Numbered from the stretch's first letter, positions 34,912-44,736 are shown. The stretch is 46,313 bases of DNA from Acetobacter musti (GCF_011516835.1 NZ_WOTB01000027.1:1-46313), one strand, 5' to 3'. The notes: generated by a model from the sequence alone, not told the origin. Numbers and translations: made by a program.

Positions 34912-36291
34912 ATGACCATGGGTTCGACTCGCGACAGCTATATTTCCGATCGTCAGGCCGAGGCGCTGACCCGCACTTTCGGTCCGGAGGGAATGGGACG
35001 CCGTTCGCTGCTCGGTGGCGGTGCGCTGCTCGGCGCAGGACTCGCCGGTGGCCTGACCGTTATGCCGCTCGGAGCGCGGGCTGCCGATGCGCCGGCAGCG
35101 GAAATTACGGTCGACCAGGCCCGTACGGCCCCGATCCCGATCATTATTCCGTCATTCGGGCCTGGTATCGGTGAACAGATCACCAGTGTTCTGACGGCCG
35201 ACCTTTCGAATACCGGTCTGTTTAAAGTCATTCCCGCCGCAACGAATTCCGGGACACCCGACTTCGCGCCCTATAAGGCGATGGGAGCCCGCGCAGCTGT
35301 AACCGGGACCGCCTCCGGTTCCGGCACCGTGCGGGTGGAATTCCGGCTCTGGGATGTTCTGACGGCCCAGCAGATTCAGGGAACGGCTTACACGACCAGC
35401 TCAGCGAACTGGCGGCGTATTGCTCATATTATCGGTGACGTCATCTATCAACGCATGCTGGGTGAGAAAGGATATTTCGATACACGGATCGGCTTTATCT
35501 CCCGCTCCGGTTCTGTCCATTCGCCGCGGATGCGCCTGGCCGTTATGGATCAGGATGGCGCTAATTATCGTGTGCTGAGCAGCAGCCAGACCAAGCTGCC
35601 AGCCTTTAATCCCGTGCGGGACCAGATCGCGTTCCTGTCCTACGGAACGACCGTTCCGCGTATCTACATTTTTGATCTTGCCAGCGGCCGCCAGCATATT
35701 CTCGGGGACTTCAGCGGTGTGCCGCTCGGCCCCCATTACAGTCCTGATGGCAGCACAATCATCGTTCCGGTCGCACGCGGCAGCGGATCGGAGCTGTACT
35801 CCGTGAACATTGCTTCCGGTGCGAAACGCCAGCTGACGTCATCCGGGGGGGCCATCAATGTGAGCCCCAGCTTCAGTCCGGACGGGTCTCAGATCGTATT
35901 CAACTCGGACCGGGGTGGTTCGCCGGCTTTGTATATCATGAGCGCGTCCGGCGGCGGTGTCCGTCGTCTGTCTTATGGCAGCGGGAATTATGGCGACTCG
36001 GTATGGTCGCCACGCGGTGATCTGATCGGATTTACCCGCATCGCCGGAGGACAGTTCTCGCTCGGCGTCATGAACCCGGATGGCACCGGTGAACGGATTA
36101 TGACGCAGGGTTACACTGTCGAATCGCCGACATTCTGTCCAAACGGTCGGGTTCTCGCATTCTGCAGAAGAACAGGCGGCGAAAATGGCAGCGCAGGTAT
36201 TCACACTATCGATATTACCGGATTCCATGAACAGGCCATCTCAACACCTGAAGGAGCGTCCAGCCCCACCTGGTCGCCTCTGAATGTCTGA
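34912..36291 (+). CDS. tolB: Tol-Pal beta-propeller protein TolB, probable Tat export
   Basis: 459 residues. The leader has GMGRRSLLGGGALLGAGLAG and a cut near ARA-A, a twin-arginine-like signal with a soft hydrophobic core; E. coli TolB uses Sec. The N-terminal domain (about 65-190) is followed by a WD/PD40 propeller: PRMRLAVMDQDGANYRVL, FSPDGSQIVFNSDRGGSPALY and SPTWSPLN at the end. TolB binds Pal and TolA in the periplasm. GAGAGGA lies a few bases before the ATG at 34912; a second ATG at 34918 is also possible. Confidence 0.95.
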   Translation: MTMGSTRDSYISDRQAEALTRTFGPEGMGRRSLLGGGALLGAGLAGGLTVMPLGARAADAPAAEITVDQARTAPIPIIIPSFGPGIGEQITSVLTADLSNTGLFKVIPAATNSGTPDFAPYKAMGARAAVTGTASGSGTVRVEFRLWDVLTAQQIQGTAYTTSSANWRRIAHIIGDVIYQRMLGEKGYFDTRIGFISRSGSVHSPRMRLAVMDQDGANYRVLSSSQTKLPAFNPVRDQIAFLSYGTTVPRIYIFDLASGRQHILGDFSGVPLGPHYSPDGSTIIVPVARGSGSELYSVNIASGAKRQLTSSGGAINVSPSFSPDGSQIVFNSDRGGSPALYIMSASGGGVRRLSYGSGNYGDSVWSPRGDLIGFTRIAGGQFSLGVMNPDGTGERIMTQGYTVESPTFCPNGRVLAFCRRTGGENGSAGIHTIDITGFHEQAISTPEGASSPTWSPLNV

Positions 36292-36301
36292 AAGTAAAGA
36301 C

Positions 36302-36325
36302 GTCTGAGCAGCACGCTGCTCAGAC
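36302..36325 (+). terminator. Strong hairpin after tolB
   Basis: GTCTGAGCAGC and GCTGCTCAGAC (36302-36325) form a perfect 10-11-bp stem with a minimal loop, 11 bases after the tolB stop. No T run follows, so it may be a partial terminator or an mRNA processing or stabilising element before pal, which lies 240 bases on. Confidence 0.6.
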
Positions 36326-36564
36326 AAGATGTTCCATTCCTGCAATAGTGAGCTGATAAAAGCGCGTATCTGCACCAGAACACGCTTGACCAGGGCTTCG
36401 GGGTATGGCTTAGGCAAAGGTAGTCTTCGGTAGTGGATGTCGCATGCGCGAATTGTTTCGCGTACGCGGCTTCCCAGATGAGATTGCTGGAGAAATCCAG
36501 CGTGTTCCTGTGTCTTAATCCCTATTATGTTCCGGTTGTGGAACTGATCCCAGGATCAAAGCAA

Positions 36565-37044
36565 ATGAGACTGAAACTTATCGGTACCCTCGCTGTGGCA
36601 GCCCTTCTGGCTGGCTGTGCGAACGATCACGCCAATACTGGCGCTGCCACGGGTACGGGCGCGGCCGTTCAGCCCAGCGGCCCGGTGCCGGGAAGCGAAG
36701 CCGACCTGGTTGCCAATGTCGGCGATCGCGTCTTCTTCGATCTTAATCAGAGCGGTCTGACGAGCGATGCGAAAGCAACACTCGACAAGCAGGCTGACTG
36801 GCTTGCGAAGTATCCGCAGGTGACCGTCCAGATCGCCGGTAACTGCGATGACCGCGGCACCGAGGAATACAACCTCGCCCTCGGCCAGCGCCGTGCAAAT
36901 GCCGCTCATGATTATCTCGTCGCGAAGGGTGCGGCCGGTTCACGCATGACGACAATCTCTTACGGTAAGGATCGTCCGACAGCGACCGGTGAGGGCGAAG
37001 ATGTCTGGAGCCAGAACCGTAACGCTATCACGTCGGTTCAGTAA
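36565..37044 (+). CDS. pal: Peptidoglycan-associated lipoprotein Pal
   Basis: 159 residues from the ATG at 36565, which gives the lipoprotein signal MRLKLIGTLAVAALLAGC; the frame upstream to 36433 is not needed. The OmpA-like domain has VFFDLNQSGLT, VTVQIAGNCDDRGTEEYNLALGQRRA and ISYGKDRP, all standard for Pal. The lipid anchor sits in the outer membrane and the domain binds peptidoglycan and TolB. A textbook terminator follows. Confidence 0.96.
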   Translation: MRLKLIGTLAVAALLAGCANDHANTGAATGTGAAVQPSGPVPGSEADLVANVGDRVFFDLNQSGLTSDAKATLDKQADWLAKYPQVTVQIAGNCDDRGTEEYNLALGQRRANAAHDYLVAKGAAGSRMTTISYGKDRPTATGEGEDVWSQNRNAITSVQ

Positions 37045-37082
37045 ATTTTTCTCCGGACAGATCTCGTCCGGTTATCTGGGAG

Positions 37083-37120
37083 GCCGGACAGATGCGCAAC
37101 GCGTCTGTCCGGCTTTTTTT
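37083..37120 (+). terminator. Rho-independent terminator of the tol-pal operon
   Basis: GCCGGACAGA (37083-37092) and TCTGTCCGGC (37104-37113) pair perfectly over 10 bp and are followed by seven T residues (37114-37120). Confidence 0.93.
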
Positions 37121-37289
37121 GTCCTGTTGCCTGAATTTCGGTATGTGATCAGCCGGAATTTTGCCATCGGGCCAGTTTAAGTCAGCAATATGGCCGCCTG
37201 AACCGGCCGGGACAGATTTCCATTCAGCGACCGGCGAGAGTCCGAGCCGTCGGAACCGCAGCAGAAAATAACGGCAGGGAACCGGAACT

Positions 37290-38189
37290 ATGAGCCGCGC
37301 GATGCTCGCACTGACAGGATATTTCCAGCAAAACCTTTTCAGGAGGCATCGTCTGAATCTGACGTGCGCAACTGTCCTTGCCCTGTCTTGTCCGCTGGCG
37401 GCTCACGCCCAGGTCAGTAGCCGGGAAGGTATCGCTCTCCAGGACCAGATCATGGAACTGAAACAGCAGCTGAGTCAGCTTCAGTCCGGATCCGGAACGG
37501 GTGGCGGAGGATCGCTTCCTGCCCCTGTTGCTGCGGGCAGTCCGAATGCCGGAACAGGCGGTGATCTTACGGCCCAGCTGCTTGACCGGGTAAACAACCT
37601 TGAAGAGCAAAATCGGGAAATGCACGGTCAGATCGACGAACTGACCAATCAGCTCAAAGAACAGAGCGCAGCGTTGTCCAAACAGATGGGCGATATGCAG
37701 TTTGCGATGCAGAACGGGAAAAGCGGTGGCGGAGCCGCTGCCCCGTTGCCCGCAAAGGAAACGACTGCGGCACCTCATACCGACACCGCATCGTCCGGTA
37801 CGACTCAGACGCCCGAAAGTTATCTGAAGGCCGGCAATACTGCCCTGATGCATCGGGACTATACCACCGCTCAGCAAAATGCCGAGGCTGCGGTCGCTCA
37901 CGCGAAAGGTACACAGAAAGTAGACGCACAGTTCCTGCTGGGGCAGTCACTCGCCGGACAGAAGCAGTACGGGCAGGCGGCGACAGCTTATTATGATGCG
38001 TACAAGCAGGCACCGAAAAGCACACGGGCTCCGGAAGCACTGCTTGGTGTGAGTGCTTCTCTGCTTGCTCTCGATAAGAAGAAAGCAGCCTGTCAGGCGC
38101 TGGACAAACTGCACGCCGAATTCCCTTCACCATCTGAGCGGGTGGCGAAGGCGGCTTCTGTTTATAGTAAACGGGGCGGTTGTTCTTAA
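37290..38189 (+). CDS. cpoB: Cell division coordinator CpoB (YbgF)
   Basis: 299 residues. Signal peptide ends in PLAAHAQ (about residue 40). A coiled-coil segment (QDQIMELKQQLSQLQ; later LLDRVNNLEEQNREMHGQIDELTNQL) is followed by a Gly/Ala-rich linker, then TPR repeats from ESYLKAGNTALMHRDYTTAQQ through KADAL-type helices to the Cys-containing end. It trimerises through the coil and couples Tol-Pal to septal peptidoglycan synthesis. AGGGAA precedes the ATG. It follows the pal terminator by 170 bases, so it has its own transcript start. Confidence 0.92.
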   Translation: MSRAMLALTGYFQQNLFRRHRLNLTCATVLALSCPLAAHAQVSSREGIALQDQIMELKQQLSQLQSGSGTGGGGSLPAPVAAGSPNAGTGGDLTAQLLDRVNNLEEQNREMHGQIDELTNQLKEQSAALSKQMGDMQFAMQNGKSGGGAAAPLPAKETTAAPHTDTASSGTTQTPESYLKAGNTALMHRDYTTAQQNAEAAVAHAKGTQKVDAQFLLGQSLAGQKQYGQAATAYYDAYKQAPKSTRAPEALLGVSASLLALDKKKAACQALDKLHAEFPSPSERVAKAASVYSKRGGCS

Positions 38190-38240
38190 TATCGCACAGC
38201 CGGTCAGACGATCAGTCTTCCCGTTTTAGTTCAGGCTTCG

Positions 38241-39518
38241 ATGACTCCAGGTCCACTCAGGCATGAAGATGAGGCCGTCACCCCGACCCGCTTCAATGCG
38301 GTGATGGACCGGCTCGGTCCCTGGAGTCCCGACATTCCGGCTGCCGGACCAGTCGCGCTGGCTGTGTCCGGCGGAGGAGATTCCCTGGCGCTCGCCTGGC
38401 TTTCCCGCCAATGGCGTCATAATCTCGTAGCCTTCGTCGTTGATCACGGTCTGCGCACGGAATCGCGCGCTGAAGCTGTCGCAGCACTTCGGACCCTGTG
38501 CGAGATCGGGATTGAGGGTCATCTTCTGACCCTTGACACATTAAGACCCGGCTCCGGAATTGCGGAGCGTGCCCGCCATGCCCGGTATGTCGCTCTGACC
38601 GAAGCCTGTCGGCACGCAGGGGCAGTGAATCTACTGCTGGGTCATCAGGCAGATGACCAGGCAGAAACCGTTGCTATGCGGAAAGCCAGAGGGGAGGGGG
38701 ACGGTCTTGCCGGAATGGCCTGGACCACGGAAATGGCGGATCTGCGGCTCGTCCGGCCTCTACTCAACGTGTCTCGCGCCGCTCTCAGAACGACACTCCG
38801 TCAGGCCGGGATTTCATGGTGCGATGACCCGTCCAATGAAAACGAGCGGGCGGAACGTGTTCGTGTCAGAAAAAGTCTCACGGGGCGGCAACGTCGCGAT
38901 CTGTTATTGCTGAGCGCTGAGACCGGCGAAGTAAGACATGCCCGTGAAATCCGGATCGCTTCTGAGCTTGCGAATAATATCAGCTTTTCGTCCATGGGCT
39001 GGGCTGTCTGTGGTGAAACGCTGCCTGGCTGCGAAGCGCTGTCCGCACTGATCCGCTGTATAGGAGCGAAAGATTATCCTCCCTCCGCACGCTCTGTCTC
39101 CGCTCTCAGAGCTCGGAACAAAGCAGGCACTCTTGCCGGAGTGCGCCTTCTGCGGGCTCGCTTAACCCCGGGTCAGTCAGAGCAATGGATTCTGTTCCGG
39201 GAATATACAGCGATGGAAGGAGCAATCCCGGCCAGAGCCGGCGCAACATGGGACCGGCGTTTCACGCTTCAGTATGACGGTGATCTGAACGGCCTCACAA
39301 TCGGTGCCGCAGGCCGGGGAATGAAACGCGAGATTCGCGATGGGCTGCCGGCCTCTCTTACCGCCACGCTCCCCGCCCTGTGGCGTGGACAGCGGCGCGT
39401 CTGTGTTCCACATCTTGGCCTCTGCGAGGAGGATGCGCTGCAAAGCGCCGCCTTCCGGTTCACTCCTCCTGTCGCCGCGACCACCTGCGCAATGTGGTCG
39501 TCGTTTTCTCCGCCATAA
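38241..39518 (+). CDS. tilS: tRNA(Ile) lysidine synthetase
   Basis: 425 residues. The PP-loop SGGGDS is at 43-48 (VALAVSGGGDSLALAWLSRQW). Other TilS motifs are VVDHGLRTES, NLLLGHQADDQAET and VRPLLNVSRAALR with WCDDPSNEN. The enzyme attaches lysine to C34 of tRNA-Ile(CAU), so it then reads AUA and not AUG. It is essential in most bacteria. It sits between cpoB and ftsH, as in many proteobacteria. Confidence 0.93.
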   Translation: MTPGPLRHEDEAVTPTRFNAVMDRLGPWSPDIPAAGPVALAVSGGGDSLALAWLSRQWRHNLVAFVVDHGLRTESRAEAVAALRTLCEIGIEGHLLTLDTLRPGSGIAERARHARYVALTEACRHAGAVNLLLGHQADDQAETVAMRKARGEGDGLAGMAWTTEMADLRLVRPLLNVSRAALRTTLRQAGISWCDDPSNENERAERVRVRKSLTGRQRRDLLLLSAETGEVRHAREIRIASELANNISFSSMGWAVCGETLPGCEALSALIRCIGAKDYPPSARSVSALRARNKAGTLAGVRLLRARLTPGQSEQWILFREYTAMEGAIPARAGATWDRRFTLQYDGDLNGLTIGAAGRGMKREIRDGLPASLTATLPALWRGQRRVCVPHLGLCEEDALQSAAFRFTPPVAATTCAMWSSFSPP

Positions 39519-39695
39519 CCGGAGCACACTTTCGTGGCGAACGCGAATGAACGTATATTTAGGTAACAGATGCCTTTCATAGCAGGATGGAAGCCCCATC
39601 TGATGACTCAGGATTGCAATCGCCGCCCGAAACCGGTCTCATGGCCCAGCGCCGTTTGAGCGAACATAAGGCAGGAATAGCTTGGAACAGATGCT

Positions 39696-41627
39696 GTGAT
39701 TAACAATTTTGGACGCAATCTGGCCCTCTGGGTCTGTGTCATCGTGCTCCTCCTCCTGCTGTTCAATATGTTTCAGCCAGGCAGCGTCCAGCATGCGACC
39801 GAGCAGTTGCCCTATTCGGATTTCGTCGCGGATGTTGATCAGGGTCGTGTCCGTTCCGTCACCATCCAGGAACACAATGTCGCCGGCAAACTGACCGACG
39901 GTACTGCGTTTGAAACCTATGCGCCTGATGACCCGCGGCTTGTGTCGCGTCTCACCGATAAGGGTGTGGAGGTGATCGCCAAGCCGCTTGAGGCTGAGGG
40001 AAATCCTTTCCTCCGTTACCTGCTGAACTGGTCGCCGTTCCTGGTTCTGATCGGTCTGTGGTTCTTCATGATGCGTCAGATGCCATCCGGAGGGGGCCGG
40101 GCCATGGGCTTCGGTAAATCCCGGGCCCGGATGCTGACCGAGAAGCAGGGCAGGGTCACATTCGCCGATGTGGCCGGTATCGACGAAGCCAAGGCTGAGC
40201 TTGAGGAAATTGTCGAATTTCTGAAGGACCCGCAGAAATTTACCCGTCTCGGTGGTAAAATTCCGAAAGGCGTCCTGCTGGTTGGCCCTCCTGGCACTGG
40301 TAAAACGCTCCTGGCGCGTGCCATTGCCGGTGAAGCAAATGTGCCGTTTTTCACGATCTCCGGTTCGGATTTCGTCGAGATGTTCGTTGGTGTCGGCGCT
40401 TCCCGTGTCCGCGACATGTTTGAGCAGGGTAAGAAAGCTGCCCCCTGCATTATCTTTATCGACGAGATCGATGCGGTCGGCCGCCACAGAGGTGCAGGTC
40501 TCGGCGGCGGCAACGACGAGCGTGAGCAGACACTCAACCAGATGCTTGTCGAAATGGATGGTTTCGAGAGCAATGAAGGTGTGATTCTGATCGCCGCCAC
40601 GAACCGTCCGGACGTTCTTGATCCGGCCTTGTTGCGCCCGGGCCGCTTCGACCGGCAGGTCGTGGTGCCCAATCCGGACGTCAATGGCCGTGAACAGATC
40701 CTGCGCGTCCATATGCGCAAGGTGCCGCTCGCGTCTGACGTCGATCCAAAAGTCATTGCGCGCGGAACGCCAGGCTTCTCCGGTGCGGATCTGGCCAATC
40801 TCGTCAATGAGGCGGCTCTGCTTGCGGCCCGACAGGGGAAGCGTACCGTCGCCATGAGCGAGTTCGAGAACGCTAAGGACAAGGTGCTGATGGGCACGGA
40901 GCGGCGTTCACTGGTCATGAGTGAGGATGAAAAGAAGATGACCGCCTATCATGAAGGCGGCCACGCTCTCGTTTCCATTCTGACACCAGGAACGGACCCG
41001 GTCCATAAAGCGACCATCATCCCGCGCGGCCGTGCGCTGGGTATGGTGATGAGTCTGCCGGAAGGTGACCGCTATTCGAAGAGTAAATTCAAATGCCTGG
41101 CGGAACTTGATCTCGCTATGGGCGGCCGTGCGGCTGAAGAAATTATCTTCGGATCGGAGAATGTCTGTACCGGTGCTTCAGGTGACATCAAGATGGCGAC
41201 CGATCAGGCCCGCCGCATGGTTACCGAGTGGGGCATGAGCGAGAAGCTCGGAATGATCGCTTATGGTGATAACGGTCAGGAGGTTTTCCTTGGTCACTCT
41301 GTCACACAGAGCAAGAATGTCTCGGAAGAAACAGCCCGTGAAATTGATGCCGAGGTCAAAAAGCTCATTGATGCCGCCTATGTCCGTGCGCGTACATTGC
41401 TGATCGACCATATTGACGAACTGCATCGTCTGGCCGAAGCGTTGCTTGAGTATGAAACGCTCAGTGGTGAAGAGATTCGTCAGGTTCTGCGTGGTGAGCC
41501 GATTGAGCGCGTTGAGGTTGACGATGCCATGCCGGAGAACCGCCGCTCATCTGTTCCCCCGGTGATCGGAAAGCCCGGCGGCCGACCGGTTCCCCCGCTG
41601 GAGGGCGCGTCCGCACAGCCCGGCTGA
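39696..41627 (+). CDS. ftsH: ATP-dependent zinc metalloprotease FtsH
   Basis: 643 residues from a GTG at 39696 ([14 protein letters not shown]). Two membrane segments (about 10-26 and 108-126) flank a periplasmic domain. The AAA module has Walker A GPPGTGKT (197-204), Walker B IIFIDE (252-257) and the second region of homology [18 protein letters not shown]. The zinc site is HEGGH (419-423). It degrades misfolded and regulatory membrane proteins. The ribosome binding site is unclear, but the N-terminus fits the family. A strong terminator follows. Confidence 0.97.
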   Translation: MINNFGRNLALWVCVIVLLLLLFNMFQPGSVQHATEQLPYSDFVADVDQGRVRSVTIQEHNVAGKLTDGTAFETYAPDDPRLVSRLTDKGVEVIAKPLEAEGNPFLRYLLNWSPFLVLIGLWFFMMRQMPSGGGRAMGFGKSRARMLTEKQGRVTFADVAGIDEAKAELEEIVEFLKDPQKFTRLGGKIPKGVLLVGPPGTGKTLLARAIAGEANVPFFTISGSDFVEMFVGVGASRVRDMFEQGKKAAPCIIFIDEIDAVGRHRGAGLGGGNDEREQTLNQMLVEMDGFESNEGVILIAATNRPDVLDPALLRPGRFDRQVVVPNPDVNGREQILRVHMRKVPLASDVDPKVIARGTPGFSGADLANLVNEAALLAARQGKRTVAMSEFENAKDKVLMGTERRSLVMSEDEKKMTAYHEGGHALVSILTPGTDPVHKATIIPRGRALGMVMSLPEGDRYSKSKFKCLAELDLAMGGRAAEEIIFGSENVCTGASGDIKMATDQARRMVTEWGMSEKLGMIAYGDNGQEVFLGHSVTQSKNVSEETAREIDAEVKKLIDAAYVRARTLLIDHIDELHRLAEALLEYETLSGEEIRQVLRGEPIERVEVDDAMPENRRSSVPPVIGKPGGRPVPPLEGASAQPG

Positions 41628-41646
41628 GGGCTGATAATCCGGAACA

Positions 41647-41676
41647 GGCGGGAGCAGTTATGCTCCCGCCTTTTTT
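41647..41676 (+). terminator. Rho-independent terminator of ftsH
   Basis: GGCGGGAGCA, loop GTTA, TGCTCCCGCC (41647-41670) is a perfect 10-bp hairpin followed by six T residues. It lies 19 bases after the ftsH stop. Confidence 0.95.
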
Positions 41677-41763
41677 ATGGTGTTTCGATATTTTGTAACC
41701 GGGAGGCGGAACCGGGTTCTGCCCTGCCTGGTACGACGGTTATTTGTTTTAACAAACCGGGAT

Positions 41764-41820
41764 CAAAGGGACTGTGTCCCTTTGTGGGGTTCGGGGCAAA
41801 GCCCCGAGAAGCCTCCACAC
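41764..41820. repeat. Double-hairpin element upstream of folP
   Basis: CAAAGGGAC-TGT-GTCCCTTTG (41764-41784) and TCGGGGC-AAA-GCCCCGA (41791-41807) are two perfect hairpins in a row, separated by six bases, then GAAGCCTCCACAC. The compact pair looks like a dispersed palindromic repeat unit or a leader structure. Only one copy was seen in this window, so the repeat status is inferred. Confidence 0.4.
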
Positions 41821-41877
41821 CTAAATATTTGCAAAGTATACAAACGCCTTTTTTTGCGGCCTCGGGGAACAGAGTAA

Positions 41878-42909
41878 ATGATGAACAGTCCGAGACTGAT
41901 CGAGCCTGCAGGACTGCTGTATGGGAGTGACGCCGGTGACGCGATCCGTGAAGGCATTGCTCTGCCGCTCGCTGGCGGAAAATGCGCCTTCACGATCGCA
42001 ACACTGATTGAAGGTGAAACGACGACAGCCCCCATACCTGTCGACCGCATCCCGGCCTCCTGGCACGAGGAACTGGCCGTCGTCACACATCTGCCGCCGG
42101 CAGCCGGTCTCGAACCAGACCCCATGGTGATGGGAATACTGAACGTCACTCCGGACAGTTTCAGTGATGGCGGAAATTATACTGACGCTGAGCACGCGGT
42201 CCGGTGCGCCCGGAACATGATGGCAGCCGGAGCCGGTATCATTGACCTGGGCGCCGAAAGTACCCGTCCTATGGCGGAAGTTGTCACGCCGGAGGAGGAA
42301 TGGCGGCGGCTGGCTCCTGTGCTCGCCGAAATATGCGGGCAGGGTGTTTCCATCTCGGTTGACACCCGAAACGCCAGAACAATGGAAGCAGCGCTGGATG
42401 CCGGAGCTGCTCTGATCAACGACGTCTCCGCGCTGACATATGACCCTGACGCGCTCCCTCTTCTCGCGGAGAGGTCGTGTCCGATGATTCTGATGCATAT
42501 GCGCGGTACCCCGGAGACAATGAACGACCTTACTTCCTACAGAGATGTCGCGGCTGATGTCGTTCGGGAACTCGCTGTTCGTATTGAGAGTGCCTTACGT
42601 GCAGGCATTTCTAAAGACAGGATCATGATTGATCCCGGAATCGGCTTCGCGAAGGATGTGAAGCAAAACTGCGAGTTGCTGCGTCGTCTCCCGATTTTCG
42701 CAAATCTTGGCTGCCGGCTTGTTCTGGGAACCTCCCGTAAACGCTTCATCGGCACGCTGACCGGCGTCAGCCAGGCGTCGCAGCGTGATCCCGGCACCGT
42801 TGCAAGTTCACTGCCTGGTCTGTGCCTGCCTGGAACAGTGCTGCGTGTACATGATTATGCTGCAATGCTTCAGGCGCTCCGCGTATGGGAAAGCTGTTTC
42901 TTTTCGTAA
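41878..42909 (+). CDS. folP: Dihydropteroate synthase with N-terminal extension
   Basis: 343 residues, about 60 longer than E. coli FolP; the additional part is an N-terminal segment of about 80 residues that precedes DPMVMGILNVTPDSFSDGG. Folate-family motifs follow: IDLGAESTRP, SVDTRNARTMEAALDAGAALINDVS, PMILMHMRGTP, DPGIGFAKDVKQN, LVLGTSRKRFIG. It condenses pterin pyrophosphate with p-aminobenzoate. The ATG at 41878 has a weak ribosome binding site. The gene converges on cysE with a 21-base gap. Confidence 0.95.
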   Translation: MMNSPRLIEPAGLLYGSDAGDAIREGIALPLAGGKCAFTIATLIEGETTTAPIPVDRIPASWHEELAVVTHLPPAAGLEPDPMVMGILNVTPDSFSDGGNYTDAEHAVRCARNMMAAGAGIIDLGAESTRPMAEVVTPEEEWRRLAPVLAEICGQGVSISVDTRNARTMEAALDAGAALINDVSALTYDPDALPLLAERSCPMILMHMRGTPETMNDLTSYRDVAADVVRELAVRIESALRAGISKDRIMIDPGIGFAKDVKQNCELLRRLPIFANLGCRLVLGTSRKRFIGTLTGVSQASQRDPGTVASSLPGLCLPGTVLRVHDYAAMLQALRVWESCFFS

Positions 42910-42930
42910 CCGGGTTCAGTCGCCGGAAAG

Positions 42931-43752
42931 TCAGATCATGTAATCAATCGGGGGAAGCGTCTGATCCATCGTCAGAGACGGCAGCTCCAGAAGGCGTGTT
43001 CCGACGCGTTTAGCAGGATTTCCTACCACCGTCGTATAAGGCGGTACGGCTTCCAGAACGATCGATCCCGCGCCAACCTTGGCTCCCTCGCCAACTTCAA
43101 TATTACCCAGAACCTTGGCGCCCGCGCCAATCAGAACCCCACGCCGGATTTTCGGGTGCCGGTCCCCCGCGTGCTTGCCGGTTCCACCCAGTGTCACTCC
43201 CTGCAGCAGGGAAACGTCATCCTCAATGACGGAAGTCTCGCCGACGACGATTCCCGTGCCATGATCGAACAGAATCCGACGCCCAAGCACAGCCGCCGGG
43301 TGGATATCGACAGCAAACAGTTCGGATGCCCGACTTTGAAGATGCAGTGCCAGATGACGGCGGTTGCAATGCCAGAGCCAGCTCGCAACCCGGTAACACT
43401 GTATCGCGTGAAATCCTTTGAAGAACAGAAACGGTGTAACATAGTCAGGACATGCCGGATCGCGCTCCCGGATCGCCCGGAGATCCGCCGCGCCTGCACA
43501 TACCGTTTCCGGCAAGGCGTCATAACACTCCAGAACAAGGCCGGTCAGATCTTCCCGGCTCACGAAGTGGTCGCCCAGCTTTCGCCCGATCATGGCCGCC
43601 AGCGCCATGGCGAAGTTGTCATGATTGCTGATACCGGTCGCCAGCAGGCCCATTACCAGCGGATCGCAACAGACCTGGGACTCGATAACCATCTGAGTCC
43701 AGAGCGATTTCAGATTAACCGGAAGGGCAGGATTATCCGACAGCTGCGGCAT
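42931..43752 (-). CDS. cysE: Serine O-acetyltransferase
   Basis: 273 residues from the ATG at 43752 (MPQLSDNPALPVNLKSLWTQM); the open frame goes to a GTG at 43839 (302 residues), and neither start has a good ribosome binding site. The helical N-terminal part (LWTQMVIESQ to FLFFKGFHAIQCYRVASWLWH) is followed by the left-handed beta-helix: AVDIHPAAVLGRRILFDHGTGIVVGE, then SLLQGVTLGGTGK and AVPPYTTVVGNPAKRV. The catalytic Asp/His pairs in DIHP and FDHGTG are present. It makes O-acetylserine for cysteine synthesis and is usually feedback inhibited by cysteine. It follows the TetR gene on the same strand. Confidence 0.94.
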   Translation of the reverse strand: MPQLSDNPALPVNLKSLWTQMVIESQVCCDPLVMGLLATGISNHDNFAMALAAMIGRKLGDHFVSREDLTGLVLECYDALPETVCAGAADLRAIRERDPACPDYVTPFLFFKGFHAIQCYRVASWLWHCNRRHLALHLQSRASELFAVDIHPAAVLGRRILFDHGTGIVVGETSVIEDDVSLLQGVTLGGTGKHAGDRHPKIRRGVLIGAGAKVLGNIEVGEGAKVGAGSIVLEAVPPYTTVVGNPAKRVGTRLLELPSLTMDQTLPPIDYMI

Positions 43753-43982
43753 AGTGAAAACCGTATTCTGATGTTGTGAGGTTCCCGCCTGAAGCGCTGT
43801 GATCACCATCGCAGTCTGTATGGCAGGGAATATCGTCACATACGACGAGAGATCAGACTCTACAGAGCAGACATCTCTGCGGCAATCTCCGGGATGTGCC
43901 AGGCGCTGTTTCCGTCCCGGTTATGCATAATCTCCGGGGCATGTTCGATCACATGACCGGGCAGACATGAACAGTTTCGCAG

Positions 43983-44672
43983 TCAGGGTGCCCGATACAG
44001 GCCCAGAAACATGTCCACAGCACTTGTGGCGATGTGCTCAATTTCGGCTTCCGACATATCGACCGGCAACTGAAGGCGCCGGCGCATTGCAATGCGCGTC
44101 TGACAGAGCGCAAAAAACTGTTCGGCGGCAAAGACCGGGTCATCTGTTCTGAGCTGACCTCTGGAACTCTGCTCAGTCAGCCATTTTGCCAGCGTCCCGA
44201 TTGCCACTGCCGGTCCGTTTTCCCAGAATGTCTGCGCGAGCAGAGGGAAATGCGCGGCTTCAGAGACAACAATCCTGTACAGCATCAGCGCTGTCGGAGA
44301 CGTCATCAGAGCAATGATCGCACGGCCGACATCAATCAGTGTTTCACGGGGAGGCAGATCTTCGCGGACGGAACGGAAGGCATGAGGAAGTTCCTGACAT
44401 GCTTTCCGCCTGACAAACGCAGCAAAGAGTGCAGCTTTGCCATCGAAATAATTATACAGCGTGCCTTTGGAGACGCCCGCGCGCCTGGCTATGAGGGACA
44501 TGCTTGCTCCCTCATAGCCGAACTCAGCGAAAATCTCACCCGCACCCGTCAGAATCTGCTGGCACTTGGCGGTCATATCGTCCGCAGATGCAGCTGTGTC
44601 GTCCCTGTCCGAAGTCAGGGGACAGGTCAGATTATTTTTCGCGTCCCCGTTTCCGGAGCCTTTGGGTTTCAT
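43983..44672 (-). CDS. TetR-family transcriptional regulator
   Basis: 229 residues. A 35-residue polar N-terminus is followed by the TetR DNA-binding domain, with MSLIARRAGVSKGTLYNYFDGKAALFAAFV as recognition helix and start of the core. The rest is helical and fits the AcrR/NalC-type ligand-binding domain. AGAGGATGG precedes the ATG. It is divergent from the efflux outer-membrane factor and a palindromic operator lies between, so it probably represses that pump and itself. A terminator was not found before cysE. Confidence 0.9.
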   Translation of the reverse strand: MKPKGSGNGDAKNNLTCPLTSDRDDTAASADDMTAKCQQILTGAGEIFAEFGYEGASMSLIARRAGVSKGTLYNYFDGKAALFAAFVRRKACQELPHAFRSVREDLPPRETLIDVGRAIIALMTSPTALMLYRIVVSEAAHFPLLAQTFWENGPAVAIGTLAKWLTEQSSRGQLRTDDPVFAAEQFFALCQTRIAMRRRLQLPVDMSEAEIEHIATSAVDMFLGLYRAP

Positions 44673-44736
44673 ACCATCCTCTGTGTCTGACTTCGTTCCG
44701 AGATTGACGACCGGACGAAAGCCGATAGGTTTGCAT

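Noticed and set aside
39639..40712. Minus-strand frame of 357 codons over ftsH
   Set aside because: It lies fully antisense to the AAA domain of ftsH, whose coding is certain. No ribosome binding site or family motif.
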